DNA of 64,000 nucleotides, taken from positions 62,001 to 126,000 of the forward strand of contig JAAKBF010000349.1 in NCBI GenBank assembly GCA_012656075.1, in the 5' to 3' direction. Shown piece by piece: positions 11,382 through 21,399 of this stretch (position 1 is the first letter of the stretch; each line of letters starts with the position of its first letter). Origin of the DNA: Phytophthora hibernalis. Lineage: Eukaryota; Oomycota; Peronosporomycetes; Peronosporales; Peronosporaceae. The translations under genes and the position numbers were made by a program. The notes under the pieces were generated by a model. It did not search any database, was not told the DNA's origin, and worked only from the letters and a program-made list of their open reading frames with translations.

Positions 11382-12676
11382 CGGAGCTTCGGGAGGAGCG
11401 CGGTGAACTCGCCGTCCTCTTCGAAGTCCGAGTCGTCTTCTCCCATCTCTGCGGTACGGAATGGTTTCTCGGCGAGCGTGGCGACGGACTTGTTCTTCTG
11501 GAGCAGTCGGGCGACCTCGAGCTGGGTGGTCTTGAGCGTCTTGTTCGTCAGCAGTGTCTTCCAGGAGCCGCGTGTCTTGTTGCCTTCCCAGGATGGATTA
11601 GCGGGTGCTCCTTGACGGATGTCGAGCACGATATGGGCCAGTGCGCACAAGGAGAGACGGAGGTGAGCAGTGTGTGTGGGGTCGAGCGCGTTGGACCGTT
11701 CCAGTAATTCTGGGATGGAGGCGGACCCATCTTCGCCAACCGTCTGTGGGTCGGACATCCGTGCGATCACCCTCTCATAACGGGGACGGTCACAGTTCCA
11801 CAGAGCCAACAAGTCTTCTTGAGGCGGGTCCTCATCATGGTCGTTCTTGGCGCGCGGAACGCTTTGCCGAAGCCACATCAAGTTGTCGTGGATCTCGTCC
11901 TCGAAGCGGCGCATGAACTCGTAGTAGCCGAAACCTTCAATGCTGTCACTAATTAACTTGAAGCGCTGCTGGTTGGCGATGGTCTTGTGTTTGCGACGGG
12001 ATTCGGTCTTGTCAGTGGGAGCGTAGAGAGCGCAGTCGAAGAAGGTGCGGCGGTGTTTCATCCAGAAACGGTTGTGGGCGAGGTGGAGGTCCTGGTACTC
12101 GGTGGGGTCATACCAGACTCGCTGACCACGCCACGGATACGCCACTCGGAACGGTACCTTACCGAGCTGTGCAGCGTCTTTGACGAGACCGGCCAAGTCC
12201 TTCTTGACTGTGGACGGGGCACCAATCGACAACTCGAACTTGAATAAGGGCGTCTTCAATCTGGACTTGCCCGACGTTTTCTGTTTCTTGGACGACTTGG
12301 GCTTGTCAGAACTGCGGGTCACGGGACGCTTGGAAGACCGTGAAGTAGGAGCGGGAAGTGGCTGAAAGAGATTGTGGGATGGTGGTTCTCCAGGGTCTTG
12401 ATTGTTGGATGGTGGCAGCAAAATGACCGGTTTGGCAAGCGTGGCGGGAAGGTCCGGGTCGTCGGCCATGATGGTGAGTGCGAGGTCATCCAGGGTCTTG
12501 AGCCCGCGGGATTCGTTGTTCTCGGTGAGGGAGGGGCGAAGACGGCTCCAGAATTCATACTGGGCGCTGGTAACGGTGTCTGGATCTGGGGAGTCGTCAG
12601 CTTCTTCGACCGCGGCACGGATGCGGTCGGCCGCGACTTCCTTGGGGTCGGGTGACGAGGAAGTTGACTTGGACAT
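11378..12676 (-). CDS. Antisense ORF of element 1 (432 aa), function unknown
   Basis: This is an unbroken minus-strand frame between the end of pol and the 3' LTR of a plus-strand retrotransposon. I start it at ATG 12676; the frame is open further upstream to 12733 without another ATG. The N-terminus is Ser/Pro-rich, followed by a basic Lys/Ser stretch (SDKPKSSKKQKTSGKSRLK, residues about 120-140) that could be a nuclear signal. The central part looks globular, with many aromatic residues (YPWRGQRVWYDPTEYQDL, RFWMKHRRTFFDCAL, GFGYYEFMRRFEDEIHDNL). The tail is acidic. More frame of similar composition continues at 11088-11381 one frame over, so the protein may once have been longer. I know no matching family. 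It is intact while gag-pol around it is broken. Confidence 0.6.
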   Translation of the reverse strand: MSKSTSSSPDPKEVAADRIRAAVEEADDSPDPDTVTSAQYEFWSRLRPSLTENNESRGLKTLDDLALTIMADDPDLPATLAKPVILLPPSNNQDPGEPPSHNLFQPLPAPTSRSSKRPVTRSSDKPKSSKKQKTSGKSRLKTPLFKFELSIGAPSTVKKDLAGLVKDAAQLGKVPFRVAYPWRGQRVWYDPTEYQDLHLAHNRFWMKHRRTFFDCALYAPTDKTESRRKHKTIANQQRFKLISDSIEGFGYYEFMRRFEDEIHDNLMWLRQSVPRAKNDHDEDPPQEDLLALWNCDRPRYERVIARMSDPQTVGEDGSASIPELLERSNALDPTHTAHLRLSLCALAHIVLDIRQGAPANPSWEGNKTRGSWKTLLTNKTLKTTQLEVARLLQKNKSVATLAEKPFRTAEMGEDDSDFEEDGEFTALLPKLR

Positions 12677-12733
12677 GGCGATGGTGGCGAGGCTGGGTGT
12701 GGAGTGAGCAGTGGACGGCAGATTGGCGAACAC

Positions 12734-13976
12734 CCAGTGCTATCCCCTGTTGCGCGGTGATTGATGGCTCCTGAACCTGGTCGGTTCACTTCAATCTACT
12801 ATGGAGGCCGGAAGCACGGTGCTAACCATTAAGAACGGCACGAGTGGAGCGAAAGGGGACCGCGGAAACTTCAACTTTGATTGACAGTTATGGACTTACG
12901 GCTTTCGACACGGAAGGATGAACAATCGTGCGGAGAATGACGCGAACTGACCTCCGTTATCACTACGGTTGAGTTGACCGGGTCGTTCGTCATTTCTAAT
13001 CTACTATGGAAATGGGGTTCGTTTGGAACGTGGTACAGTGGTGTTTGACTACGGTGAGCGTGCTGGAGGATGGCTGTCGTAACTTCGGGGGCACTTGGTC
13101 CTCTGTGCTTTGGGAGGAGTGCTAGTGTGGGTGATCACCCAACCGCTCCGTGAAGTCGCTGTTCGACCGTGCTTGGCGGTTAGTTACTTCGTCTACAAGT
13201 GGGCTAAGATCGTGAACCTGTGCCTGCGTCGCTATCGACACTTTGTGCGGGGACCGTCGGTTCAAGACCGTAATCGAGGCGTTCGTTGGTGGAAGATTGT
13301 TTTACAAGCCGGCACGAGCACGAGGAAGGGCTGGGACGGCTAATGTACAAGTGGATCGATGCGTATCACGCTTACTGGTGTGTGTTTCTGCCGGACACGA
13401 TAGAGTACGGTTGGCGCACGACCGTGAAATATGCAAAAAGATTCGTGTTGACGCGTGGAGGACGGTAGAGCGTGCCCGTTGTGCCATGAAAGTCGCCTGG
13501 ATGATGATTTCACTGTTGCTTTACTCGGTCTGCTATGGGTGCTGTACGCCTACGAAGAGATGGAATGGTTGTGTGGCGGATGGTTCGGTGTGATTACTAG
13601 TGGTGACTATAGTCTCTCGGGAGCAGGCAATGTGGTCGTGTACGGCAATCTGACCGTGCACGCGGAAGCAGTGGAGGTGACCTGTTTCGTTTGCTCCGTG
13701 AGGGTGTTCAGCCACGTGTGGGGATGGTTTGAAGCGTCTTCGTTGGGATGCTCACCGTGGAAGAAGGTCGGTGCAGCGTACCAAGAGTGGATGGAAGACA
13801 TGCAGGACATCAAGCACGCTCAGAGACTCAGCGGGCTGTACTGGGCCCAAGACGGTCGCCGTGGACCACGACCGGAGGTGGTGTTGGCCGGTACCCGTGA
13901 GGGTCGCCGTGGTATGACTGAGCAGCTTCGCAACGTTCGACAAGAAGCGGCTCGACGAGGGCGTCTCGGTTCGGTT
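12734..13976 (+). other. Unrecognised 3' region of element 1
   Basis: Between the antisense ORF and the 3' LTR are broken plus-strand open stretches (13095-13343, 13243-13593, 13455-14138). The last reads through the polypurine tract well into the 3' LTR, ending at 14138. Tryptophan-rich hydrophobic patches occur, but no known domain. No stop-free long gene is visible on either strand. Confidence 0.4.
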
Positions 13977-13984
13977 GGGGAGGA
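13977..13984 (+). other. Polypurine tract of element 1
   Basis: The purine run GGGGAGGA lies directly against the first base of the 3' LTR, the position where plus-strand DNA synthesis is primed in LTR elements. Confidence 0.7.
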
Positions 13985-14539
13985 TGTCCCGAGTCAGAAC
14001 GGTGGCAACCGTCTTGGCTCAGAAGCAATCCGGCTTGACGGGATTGCTGCTCAACTTCGTGCCGAGCAGCAACGGGAGGATGAACTGGCTGCCCTGTCGC
14101 AGCTACGGAGGGATGGTCGCTCGGTGACACAACCATAGCTTTTGGCTGTGTTTGGTGGGACCCTGGGATTGGTGGAACCAGGGCCCCCATATTTCGAATT
14201 TGAAGTTACGCCAAGGAACGCGGACGGCGGAGGCTTCGAGGCATCGCGAGGACAGAAGGCATGGATATGCCAAGGACCAGGACGAGGTCAAGGGCGTGTA
14301 GAGGCGAAGGAGGGGTGTCGACTCAGGCACGGAACGATTGCTGCAGTATGGTAAGCATAAATGTGGAAGCGGAAGGACGGCCGCTTTGGAATTAGGAAAG
14401 CTCAGTCGTGAAAAATCCTTGGAACCAGCAAGTTAATATCTTTTGTATTGATCTGTTGTTGTTATTGATCTACTCTCCTAGAACGCACCTGCCTGCCATA
14501 CGCCTCGAGGACCGTCCTAAATCAAGGCGGCTCGCGACA
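13985..14539 (+). repeat. 3' LTR of element 1 (555 bp)
   Basis: This is the direct repeat of 1343-1893 with the same TGTC and GACA ends. It is followed by AAAT (14540-14543), the right copy of the target duplication. It is 4 bp longer than the 5' copy, in part through an extra CTGC near the right end. Confidence 0.95.
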
Positions 14540-14757
14540 AAATCTGCGGCAGCACAATAGAGTGCGCAGTCTTTAACCCCTGGACGATTTATGGGAGGAA
14601 CGCAGCTAGGAGGTGGGTAGGTTAAGGATAGCCAACCAGCATACGCTACGAGCACGTGTCGCAAGAGGCGCTGGTTTAGGAGATAGAGCCATTTTGTCGG
14701 CCTCATAGCACCCAAGCGATAATACCCAAGCGTATCTCTTGGCGAGAGAAGGTTCTC

Positions 14758-16965
14758 GATGTCGTCGCAGCTGAAGCCGACACGATACTACAGACGCTCA
14801 AGTCTTTCGACATCAGCAAGTGCAACACGATGGCCTGCACCATGTGTACGGAAGCTGAGCACAAGATGAGCTATTGTCTACTAAAATGCAGTTCGGAGGC
14901 GTGTCGTGCAGCAGCGTCGTTTAAGTGCGCCTGGCGGGGAAAGCAATTGACCTGTCTCGACACTGACCATGTTTATGTTATATCTACGAATTTGGAGAGC
15001 ACACGTCTGGCGCCTCCTCCCCCAAGCGAAAAAATTAACTTCGACGCAGAAGACGTTCTGCAAGGAGCTGACAGACAATCATCTTCGTCCGATAAGGATT
15101 CGACACGCGCTGTCTCGCAAGTTTGCCACCCCTCGAGGACCTGCCCACCCTGAGTACAGTGCAAAACTTTGTGAATCATTACTCTCGCACCTATTTGTAA
15201 AACCTCGATCGCGTAAAAGAGCTGACGGAATGGATTCACGCAAATGCTTACAACGGAAGTGAGCAAATGAAGCAGGCATTTACCTTTGGCTGGGATTTGG
15301 ACAATCAAGGAAAGACAATTGTCGAGAATGGTCTGATCAAGAGCCTGTTATTATCGGCTTGACGACTAAAGCGCTTGTGTAGAGAATGATGTTGCCTCCG
15401 GAAAGTTTTATTCTTCACATTGATGCCACATACAAAACGAACCACTGCGACTTTCCTGTTTTAGTCATTGGAGTGTCCGATCGTTCTCGAGGATTTCACT
15501 TGGTGGCTCTATTCGTAATTTCGCAAGAGAATCAACAAGTGTACGAAGCAGCTCTGTTGGCACTCCGCCGCCAGTACTATTGGGTCACACGACAAGAACT
15601 CGTTGGTCAATACGCAATGGCTGACGCTGATAAAGCCCAGTTCAATGCGTTGAACTCGGTTTTTGGAGTAAACCCTAGATATCAATGTCTATTTTTTCCA
15701 CGTAATGGAGAACATCCACAAAGCGATTAAGAGTTTCCCTTGCTCGTAGCGGCTGTCATTTTCCGTGACATATATGATCTGCACTTTGCAAGGAGCTCAA
15801 CGGCTTTTTTGCCCATGCGGGACGGCATTGTGCGACGCTGGATGCGAGACCCGAGTCTTCTTTTCGTTTGCACAGTATATGTGGGCGCAGTGGATGATAG
15901 CACGTGGCAGGCGTTTGTTACACCTAGTGGCTTCGCCACGACGAACAACCCAGCCGAGCAGTTTAGCGCGTTGCTCAAGAGGGATTACACTTTGCGGCAG
16001 CGCCTCAAAATGGGATCTCTCCTGCGCGAGTTCAGCGCTTGTTGCCAGGATCAATCGTCGAGCACGCGGCAGTTTCAGTTCAGTATCACACCTGCGGTGC
16101 GTGTCGGAGTTGTATCGGGAAAACTTGCTGAGTCTAGGAGGGGGTGAAACGGTGGAATATGTGAGTGCTGGAGGACATGCAGTTATCCGAGTAGTGGTGA
16201 TACTTGCTCCACGCATAATTGTGGCCCCCAACAAACGGAGCGAGTTGGGAATTGCAGTTTCAGTTCAGATGGGCTCCAATTACGCAAGGATGGAGGTACA
16301 GAGTTCCCCGGCAAAGGGAGAAAGGTGGGACCAATAAGTTCTTCCAGGCTAAAAGATTTGCAAACGGATTTGTATCGCGGTAGAGCAAGGCTTTGTGACA
16401 GATGTACACCCTTCACTTTAATTAGTCGTGCCATGACTAATTATGGTTTACGATTTTTGCTGCGGAAATGTAAACGTTCCTCGAATGCTATTGGCTTTAA
16501 TATTTAGAGTTGTGTAACCCTGACGACACGACTGGATTCATCTCCGCGAGAGCTGGTGTCTTTGTGCAAATTTCAGCTCATCTGGAAAAATTTGTAGGGA
16601 GTTGTGTCACGAAAAGGTACACTTTCATGACTATATTCGAAGCACGACTAATTAGAGTGAAGGGTGAACTAATTTTGCAAGGTAAATAACTGATTACGGT
16701 TCTCCCTTTGCCGGGGAACTCTGTACAAGGGGAACGGTGGAGAGGGTGGATTGTTGATGTGAACAGACAGTGGTGTCCGTGCAATTACAGTTTCGTTTTT
16801 GGCGTCTGCGTACATGTCCTGTACGCGCTGCGTTTATCTGCCCATGTTGACAGCAGTGGAAGAAGCATACTTGTCAGCCGAAGGAAGCGCAGACGCTCAG
16901 GGCTTACCGCCGAAAACCAAGGCGGCCGTCCTAGCTCGATTGGTCCAGCGTTGAACTTCGTGTGA
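14758..16965 (+). pseudogene. Mutator-like (MULE) transposase relic with SWIM finger, split by a MITE
   Basis: Successive frames give a MULE transposase: a Cys-rich N-terminal region (CTMCTEAEHKMSYCLLKC), the DDE core with SFILHIDATYKTNHCDFPVLV (first Asp), a QYAMADADKAQFNAL segment (second Asp region), then NPAEQFSALLKRDYTLRQRL. The frame then meets a 425-bp MITE at 16299-16723. After the MITE a SWIM-type zinc finger follows (WCPCNYSFVFGVCVH, CxC...CxH). Stops near 15204, 15360 and 15728 and frame changes near 15010 show it is dead. Element 1 sits directly on its 5' side. No terminal inverted repeats were identified for the MULE itself. Confidence 0.8.
16299..16723. mobile_element. MITE, 425 bp, TA target duplication (Tc1/mariner or pogo type)
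   Basis: The ends are inverted copies of CAGAGTTCCCCGGCAAAGGG (24 bp of perfect match), each flanked by TA (16297-16298 and 16724-16725). A second inner inverted repeat around 16406-16430 and 16642-16668 (CCCTTCACT...AATTAGTCGTGC) lets the whole unit fold back. It encodes nothing. It sits inside the MULE transposase reading frame. Removing the element with one TA leaves that frame open across the junction, which confirms the boundaries. Confidence 0.88.
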
Positions 16966-17378
16966 TTCAGCGCCACCAGGACGTGCCATTAGTACTATCC
17001 GTACCTGTCTTCATACTGCTACTTCATTCTGCTGCACGGTACACGTGAGGAATTACATAATCTTATCCTGAACTATCAAATCAACAGGTAGATACGTGAG
17101 TACGGGTTCAATAGGGCTCACGACTGTTTTCCATGCGTCTGTACGCGAGGAAATCATAGTTCTTAATTTTCCTCGCACGCTGAGGGCAGACAACCATAAT
17201 TTTTTACTTTCGCACCCAATCTGTATGCAAAAGATGTGCTCGATGTGTTGAAAGTTAAAAAGAATAAACAAAACTTCGCTTCCAGCACTTTGAAATGTGA
17301 ATGCCTCCGTGTTACAACTGAACTAGCGCCCTCGATGCTTCTTACGACAGATCTCAATGCGATGAACCGGACTCCAAC

Positions 17379-18008
17379 CTACGTTTCACTGTCTTTTGCG
17401 TTTTGCTCCGCCCAGCATTTATCACACGCGCAAGTAAACCTAGTTTCTTTGCCGTGCTGGACAGTAATCTCCGCGCCAGCCTTGACGCTTTTAATCATCT
17501 TGATAAACACCTTAACAGGCGACCGGTTTTGAAGCTCCATAAATACAGCGTTCGGGTCGCATGCATGACTGATAAAGCGGGTCATTGACCCGCATTTCAA
17601 TGCCTCCACGTAAACGAATTTCTTGTTCACGAACTTTGCATTGTATAGCGTTGTATACCCACTGTTGTCCTTGGAAGCTTGGTTGGGTTGCCTCTCCACC
17701 ACGGCGGCGTACTCGCTCAAATCTGCGGTGTACTCGCCATCAACGACACCAATTTCTCGATAAGTAGTTGTGTATACACCGAGGCCGACTCGCTCAGTAT
17801 CAAACAATTTCAGTGTCGACTGGACGCATGGGGCATTGCTACAGAGCGCCTCGAGATTGCAGCATTCCGGCGTGCAGTAAACGGCGGACCCGACGTTGGC
17901 ACAGGTGTCCATAAAACAATCTCCGACACATTGGCACTTGTCGTACGCCCCAAGGTCAGTCGCTCGCGGTGCTGTGCAACGACGTCGCCGCTCGCGTGAG
18001 CCCAGCAC
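17379..18008 (-). CDS. SET-domain protein with AWS and post-SET cysteines, divergent
   Basis: This is a 209-codon frame resembling histone-lysine methyltransferases of the SETD2/ASH1 type. Cysteine-rich AWS-like sequence comes first (DKCQCVGDCFMDTC, YCTPECCNLEALCSNAPC). A SET domain follows (GLGVYTTTYREIGVVDGEY and TRFISHACDPNA), then a post-SET CACDKC. Two key sites are altered: the usual NHSC motif reads SHAC, and the final catalytic-tyrosine motif reads EITVQHG. The frame opens with GTG directly after an in-frame stop. There is no ATG before the AWS region, so an upstream exon is missing or this is a relic. It lies between a MULE relic and a repeat and may be transposon-associated. Activity is doubtful. 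Confidence 0.65.
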   Translation of the reverse strand: MLGSRERRRRCTAPRATDLGAYDKCQCVGDCFMDTCANVGSAVYCTPECCNLEALCSNAPCVQSTLKLFDTERVGLGVYTTTYREIGVVDGEYTADLSEYAAVVERQPNQASKDNSGYTTLYNAKFVNKKFVYVEALKCGSMTRFISHACDPNAVFMELQNRSPVKVFIKMIKSVKAGAEITVQHGKETRFTCACDKCWAEQNAKDSET

Positions 18009-18015
18009 AAGCTAA

Positions 18016-18111
18016 CTAGCACAAACTTGTTGAATGGAGAAAGCTACCTAGCAACAAACTTATTAAATGGAGAAAGCTATCTAGCAACAAACTTATGAAA
18101 TGGAGAAAGAT
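18016..18111 (+). repeat. Tandem repeat, 3 x about 33 bp
   Basis: Three imperfect copies of a unit containing CTAGCAACAAACTTATTAAA and TGGAGAAAGCT run head to tail just upstream of the SET ORF. The first copy is one base shorter. Confidence 0.85.
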
Positions 18112-18215
18112 TGAATACATTTTGTCATTTTGTCACTTGAGAGGAGATGCAGCTTGCACTCGACAGGAATAAATAGGAATCGCTGCCCGACTCACTACCA
18201 GGACGACGTCGGTGT
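18105..18215 (+). repeat. Dispersed repeat, copy 1
   Basis: It shares two blocks with 42750-42830: AGATTGAATACATTTT and GACAGGAATAA...ATAGGAATCGCTG followed by GGACGACGTCG. This copy carries about 25 extra bases between the blocks. No coding potential was found. Confidence 0.7.
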
Positions 18216-18489
18216 TCGCTTCTTCGGATTTCGTTTGGCCGCTTTCAGGCGCTGCAATTGCGAGACCACGGGGTCCCTGAAAGGATGTCCTTGAACACGA
18301 CCGCATTTCAGTACGTGCACCGCGAGCAGTACTCACTGTTAAGCGGCCGTCTATTTGATGTGAATGCTTTTTCCTATAGTCAAACTGAAAATCAAGTCAA
18401 GGGTCATCAGAACATAAACGCCGCAGCCGCATCCTTCGACTTGACCTGCAGACAGTCTGCAAGACGACCCGACGAGCTCATCTGGAAGC

Positions 18490-19937
18490 ATGAAGACGCC
18501 GCAGGAGCAGCGGCCGCGCTCGTATACGGAGCACTCGACACTGCTGTCCACGCCGTCGCCGTCGCGCTGGCGCCGCCACCGCGCAGTCCACCGACACCAC
18601 TCAACACTGCGCCACGACATCTGGACGGTGCTGCGCTTCCGCTCGTCGGTGCAGCACCGCTACGGTCTGCAGTTCGCGTCCTACGTGCTGGAGCTGAGCG
18701 TGCTGACGCTCATCCTGCTGAATGTGGTGGTGGCCATCTCCGAGTCGTCCGCAGTCGTGCAGATCAACGCGACCGGGTCAGGTTCGGGTCCAGCGGCTGT
18801 GACCAACGACTGGTCCGACATTTTCCTGCTAGTGTCGACGATCATTTTCTCCATCGAGTACGCGCTGCGACTGTGGTCGTGTGTCGAGGACGACAGGTTT
18901 AGCAATGGGGCGATCAAAGGAAGGTATGATATGCGTATGCAATTGCATCACGCTGGGCACTTGCTAACGAGTTGCCTTGCAGGTTAAAATGGATGACACA
19001 GCCGCTCTCACTGATCGACCTGATGGCCTTGGGCCCGTTTTACCTGGAGCTCAGCATGGAGTTCGAGTACGTGCTGTCGATACTAACTCGCATTTGCTGG
19101 CTTTGGCTGATTGATTTACTGCTCTGGTGGTTGTTTTGATGCAGTACCCACCACCACGGAGGACTGACGCTGCGAAGTCTGCGCCTGCTGCGGATTGTGT
19201 CGTTCCTGCGGCTGGAGCGCATGTACAACGCGATGAAGAACCTCCGGGTGATCTTCGCGCGCAAGAAAGAGGAGCTCCTGGTGGTGACGTACCTCACGGC
19301 TGTCGTGGTGCTCACGTCGTCAATGCTCATCTTCTTCCTGGAGCACCTTGCGCAGCCGAAGTTATTTTCGAGCTTTGGCGTCTGCGTTTGGTGGTCCATC
19401 GAGACGATCACGTCGCTCGGCTACGGCGACGTGGTGCCCATCACGGTCATGGGCCGCACGCTGGGGGCCTCGCTTGCACTCTGGGGACTGGTCCTCTTCT
19501 CGATCCCTGGGGCGATTCTCGGAAGCGGCTTCATCGAAGTCATGCTGGAGAAGCAGCGCGAGGAAGAGGCAGAGCTGTACAGTATGGCCATGGGCGCGGG
19601 CGGCAGCTCCATCAACGGCAACAACCCGCTCTTTGTGGGAAGCTTCAGTGACGATGAGCAGGTTCACGAGCACGAGAACGCCGAGGAAATGGCAGTGCAC
19701 ACGCCCATGTCGGCGTCGTCGTCGAGCGGCGGCCACTCGACACCGCGCGTTGTCGCCGCCATGCGCTTGGAGGCTCTGCACCAGAAGGTGGATAGCATCA
19801 CGGCAGGACAGCATCACCTGGAGGTGCAGTTCCGAAAGCAGCAGCAGCAGCTCGAGCGACTCACGAGGTTTGTTGAAGCCGCACTTGCAACGAGTAGCGC
19901 GTCGACACGTCCGAATCCTGGTGAACCTCTCGACTAA
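18490..19937 (+). CDS. Voltage-gated potassium channel, six-TM (3 exons, 436 aa)
   Basis: Exons are 18490-18923, 18983-19066 and 19145-19937, with GT-AG introns of 59 and 78 bp; the sum is exactly 437 codons. S1 (YVLELSVLTLILLNVVVAIS) and S2 (IFLLVSTIIFSIEYALRLW) are followed by S3 in exon 2. S4 is LTLRSLRLLRIVSFLRLERM, with an Arg at every third place as a voltage sensor. S5 is VVTYLTAVVVLTSSMLIFFL. The pore has the K+ filter TSLGYGD, and S6 follows (LWGLVLFSIPGAILGSGF). The C-terminus holds a Gln-rich predicted coiled coil (HHLEVQFRKQQQQLERLTRF) that may drive tetramer assembly. It acts in the plasma or endomembrane and resembles the KCNQ/Kv group. No frame damage is seen. Confidence 0.92.
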
Positions 19938-20247
19938 GTTAATACCGCATGTTGAAGTTGCTAACAAATATCACATTTCATAAAAACCGGCGAGACTAAA
20001 TACGAACACCGTGGAAACTCATTGTCCATCCGATTTTTCCGCGTATTGGCCAAAAATCCGCGCAAATCAGCCAATCCGTGCACCGCTAGAGCCGTTAAGA
20101 AATGCATTCGCGGATATCCCTCGACCACCACAGGTCTGCCCAGCCTCTGCTTCTCTCCCCCAGCCTAAAGCTCGCTAACATGCTGCTCGCGCGCTTGCGG
20201 ACGTCGGCGGCGGTGACGCGCAGCTTCCAGACGCGCGATTCGTCAAC

Positions 20248-21132
20248 ATGCTCGGCTCCGCCACCAGCAAGACGGAGAAGGCTGCAGCTCAGGCCGCGGA
20301 GGCTGCGCAGCCTTCAGAGCAAGGCGACCTCGTGCTCGGTGAGCAGTTGCGCATAGTGAGAGGCCTAGTAGATCTCGTGACACTGACTGGACGTTCGTTG
20401 AATGTGCGTAGACGGCTTTGCCAAGCGCCAGTTCGACGACAAGACGTACTCGGGCACGCAGCTGGACTTTGACAAACACGAGTTCGTCAAGAAGGTGAAC
20501 GAGATTTACGAGGTCAATGGCAAGCAGCTGGTGGACGGGTACGCGGCAGTTTCCATTGAGTTTACGTTGTAGAGTGAGGAATCTGACGAGTTGTTGATGG
20601 GGACGACAGCTACGCGCCGTTCTGCAAGCACCTGTTCATCAAGAACTTCACCGGTGCGCGGCTCAACATGGTGCCCATCACGCAGGCCAACGCGCACATG
20701 CTCATGTCGGACTACGAGGCCCGCACGGAATACGAGCTGCCAGTGTACGTGGCAATTACCCGTGACTGGTTCCAGGGGTAAGGATACTAATTATGATTGT
20801 GATTGTGCAGGCTGGGTCGTTGGTTCCCGAGCCACAGCGTCACCCCGAGGGTGGCTGAGTACCTGGACATTATCCTGTACAGCCGTGAGCAGATCATCAA
20901 GGAGAATGAGGCTGTGGACGTGCCGGCGGACCCTTCGCACGGTGACGCTCCGTGGGGAATCATCTCGATCAAGGCGCAGGACGTAGAGTATGAGTTGCCC
21001 ATGAAACCCATTACCATGATGCGTAATGCGGTTGGCAAGGATCAGGGCGGATCTGGTGTCCCCATTGACCGCGACGAGTACACGAAGGCGGTTGAGTACT
21101 GGCGGATTCACGCTGTGATCAAGAAAATGTAG
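20248..21132 (+). CDS. DUF3228 family protein (4 exons, 224 aa)
   Basis: Exons 20248-20338, 20412-20538, 20610-20744 and 20811-21132 join to exactly 225 codons with GT-AG introns. The protein shows the DUF3228 pattern: FCKHLFIKNFTGARL, YELPVLGRWFP, YLDIILYSREQIIKEN, APWGIISIKAQDVEYELPM, PITMMRNAVG and a GSGVPIDRDEY end. The family is of unknown function and occurs in algae and oomycetes. An upstream ATG at 20180 opens a different frame starting MLLARLRTSAAVTRSFQTR, which looks like a mitochondrial leader. If one base is missing near 20230, that would be the true N-terminus. I chose 20248 because it needs no correction. Confidence 0.8.
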
Positions 21133-21399
21133 GCTCCTGCATCTGGACTGAAGAGACGCCTAGACGAAGCCGAGACCTCAGCAGCTTGACGCCGAGCACT
21201 GATGCTCGCGCCATGTTTTGAGACCCAGGCGGCCTCTTTCCTCTTTTAACACGCTAGGCCGGTCGTGCTGCTTCTCCACTCTGTTGGATACACGAACGAG
21301 AACAATAAAGGCAGGCTTCGCGTGCCAATATATCTGAACGTGCATTTGATATTCATCAGGGTGTTGTGTATTTTGGCCACCATTGTCCATTGCAGCCGT

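Larger units (their letters stand above)
1343..14539 (+). mobile_element. Complete Ty3/gypsy LTR retrotransposon (element 1), coding region damaged
   Basis: The 13,197-bp element is bounded by direct LTRs that begin TGTC and end GACA and by a 4-bp AAAT duplication (1339-1342 and 14540-14543). Inside, on the plus strand, are a gag-like region with CCHC zinc knuckles, an acidic linker, a protease-like remnant, reverse transcriptase, RNase H, integrase and a chromodomain-like tail. The order RT-RNaseH-integrase defines Ty3/gypsy. An antisense ORF lies between pol and the 3' LTR. The LTRs differ at only about ten positions, so insertion is fairly recent, yet gag-pol carries many frameshifts, in-frame stops and a 0.8-kb insertion. 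The copy was therefore probably mobilised in trans by an intact relative, although some single-base breaks may be sequence error. Confidence 0.93.

Noticed and set aside
18258..18902. 214-codon plus-strand frame rich in Ala and Arg
   Set aside because: It overlaps the K+ channel first exon in another frame; the channel has clear transmembrane and pore motifs.
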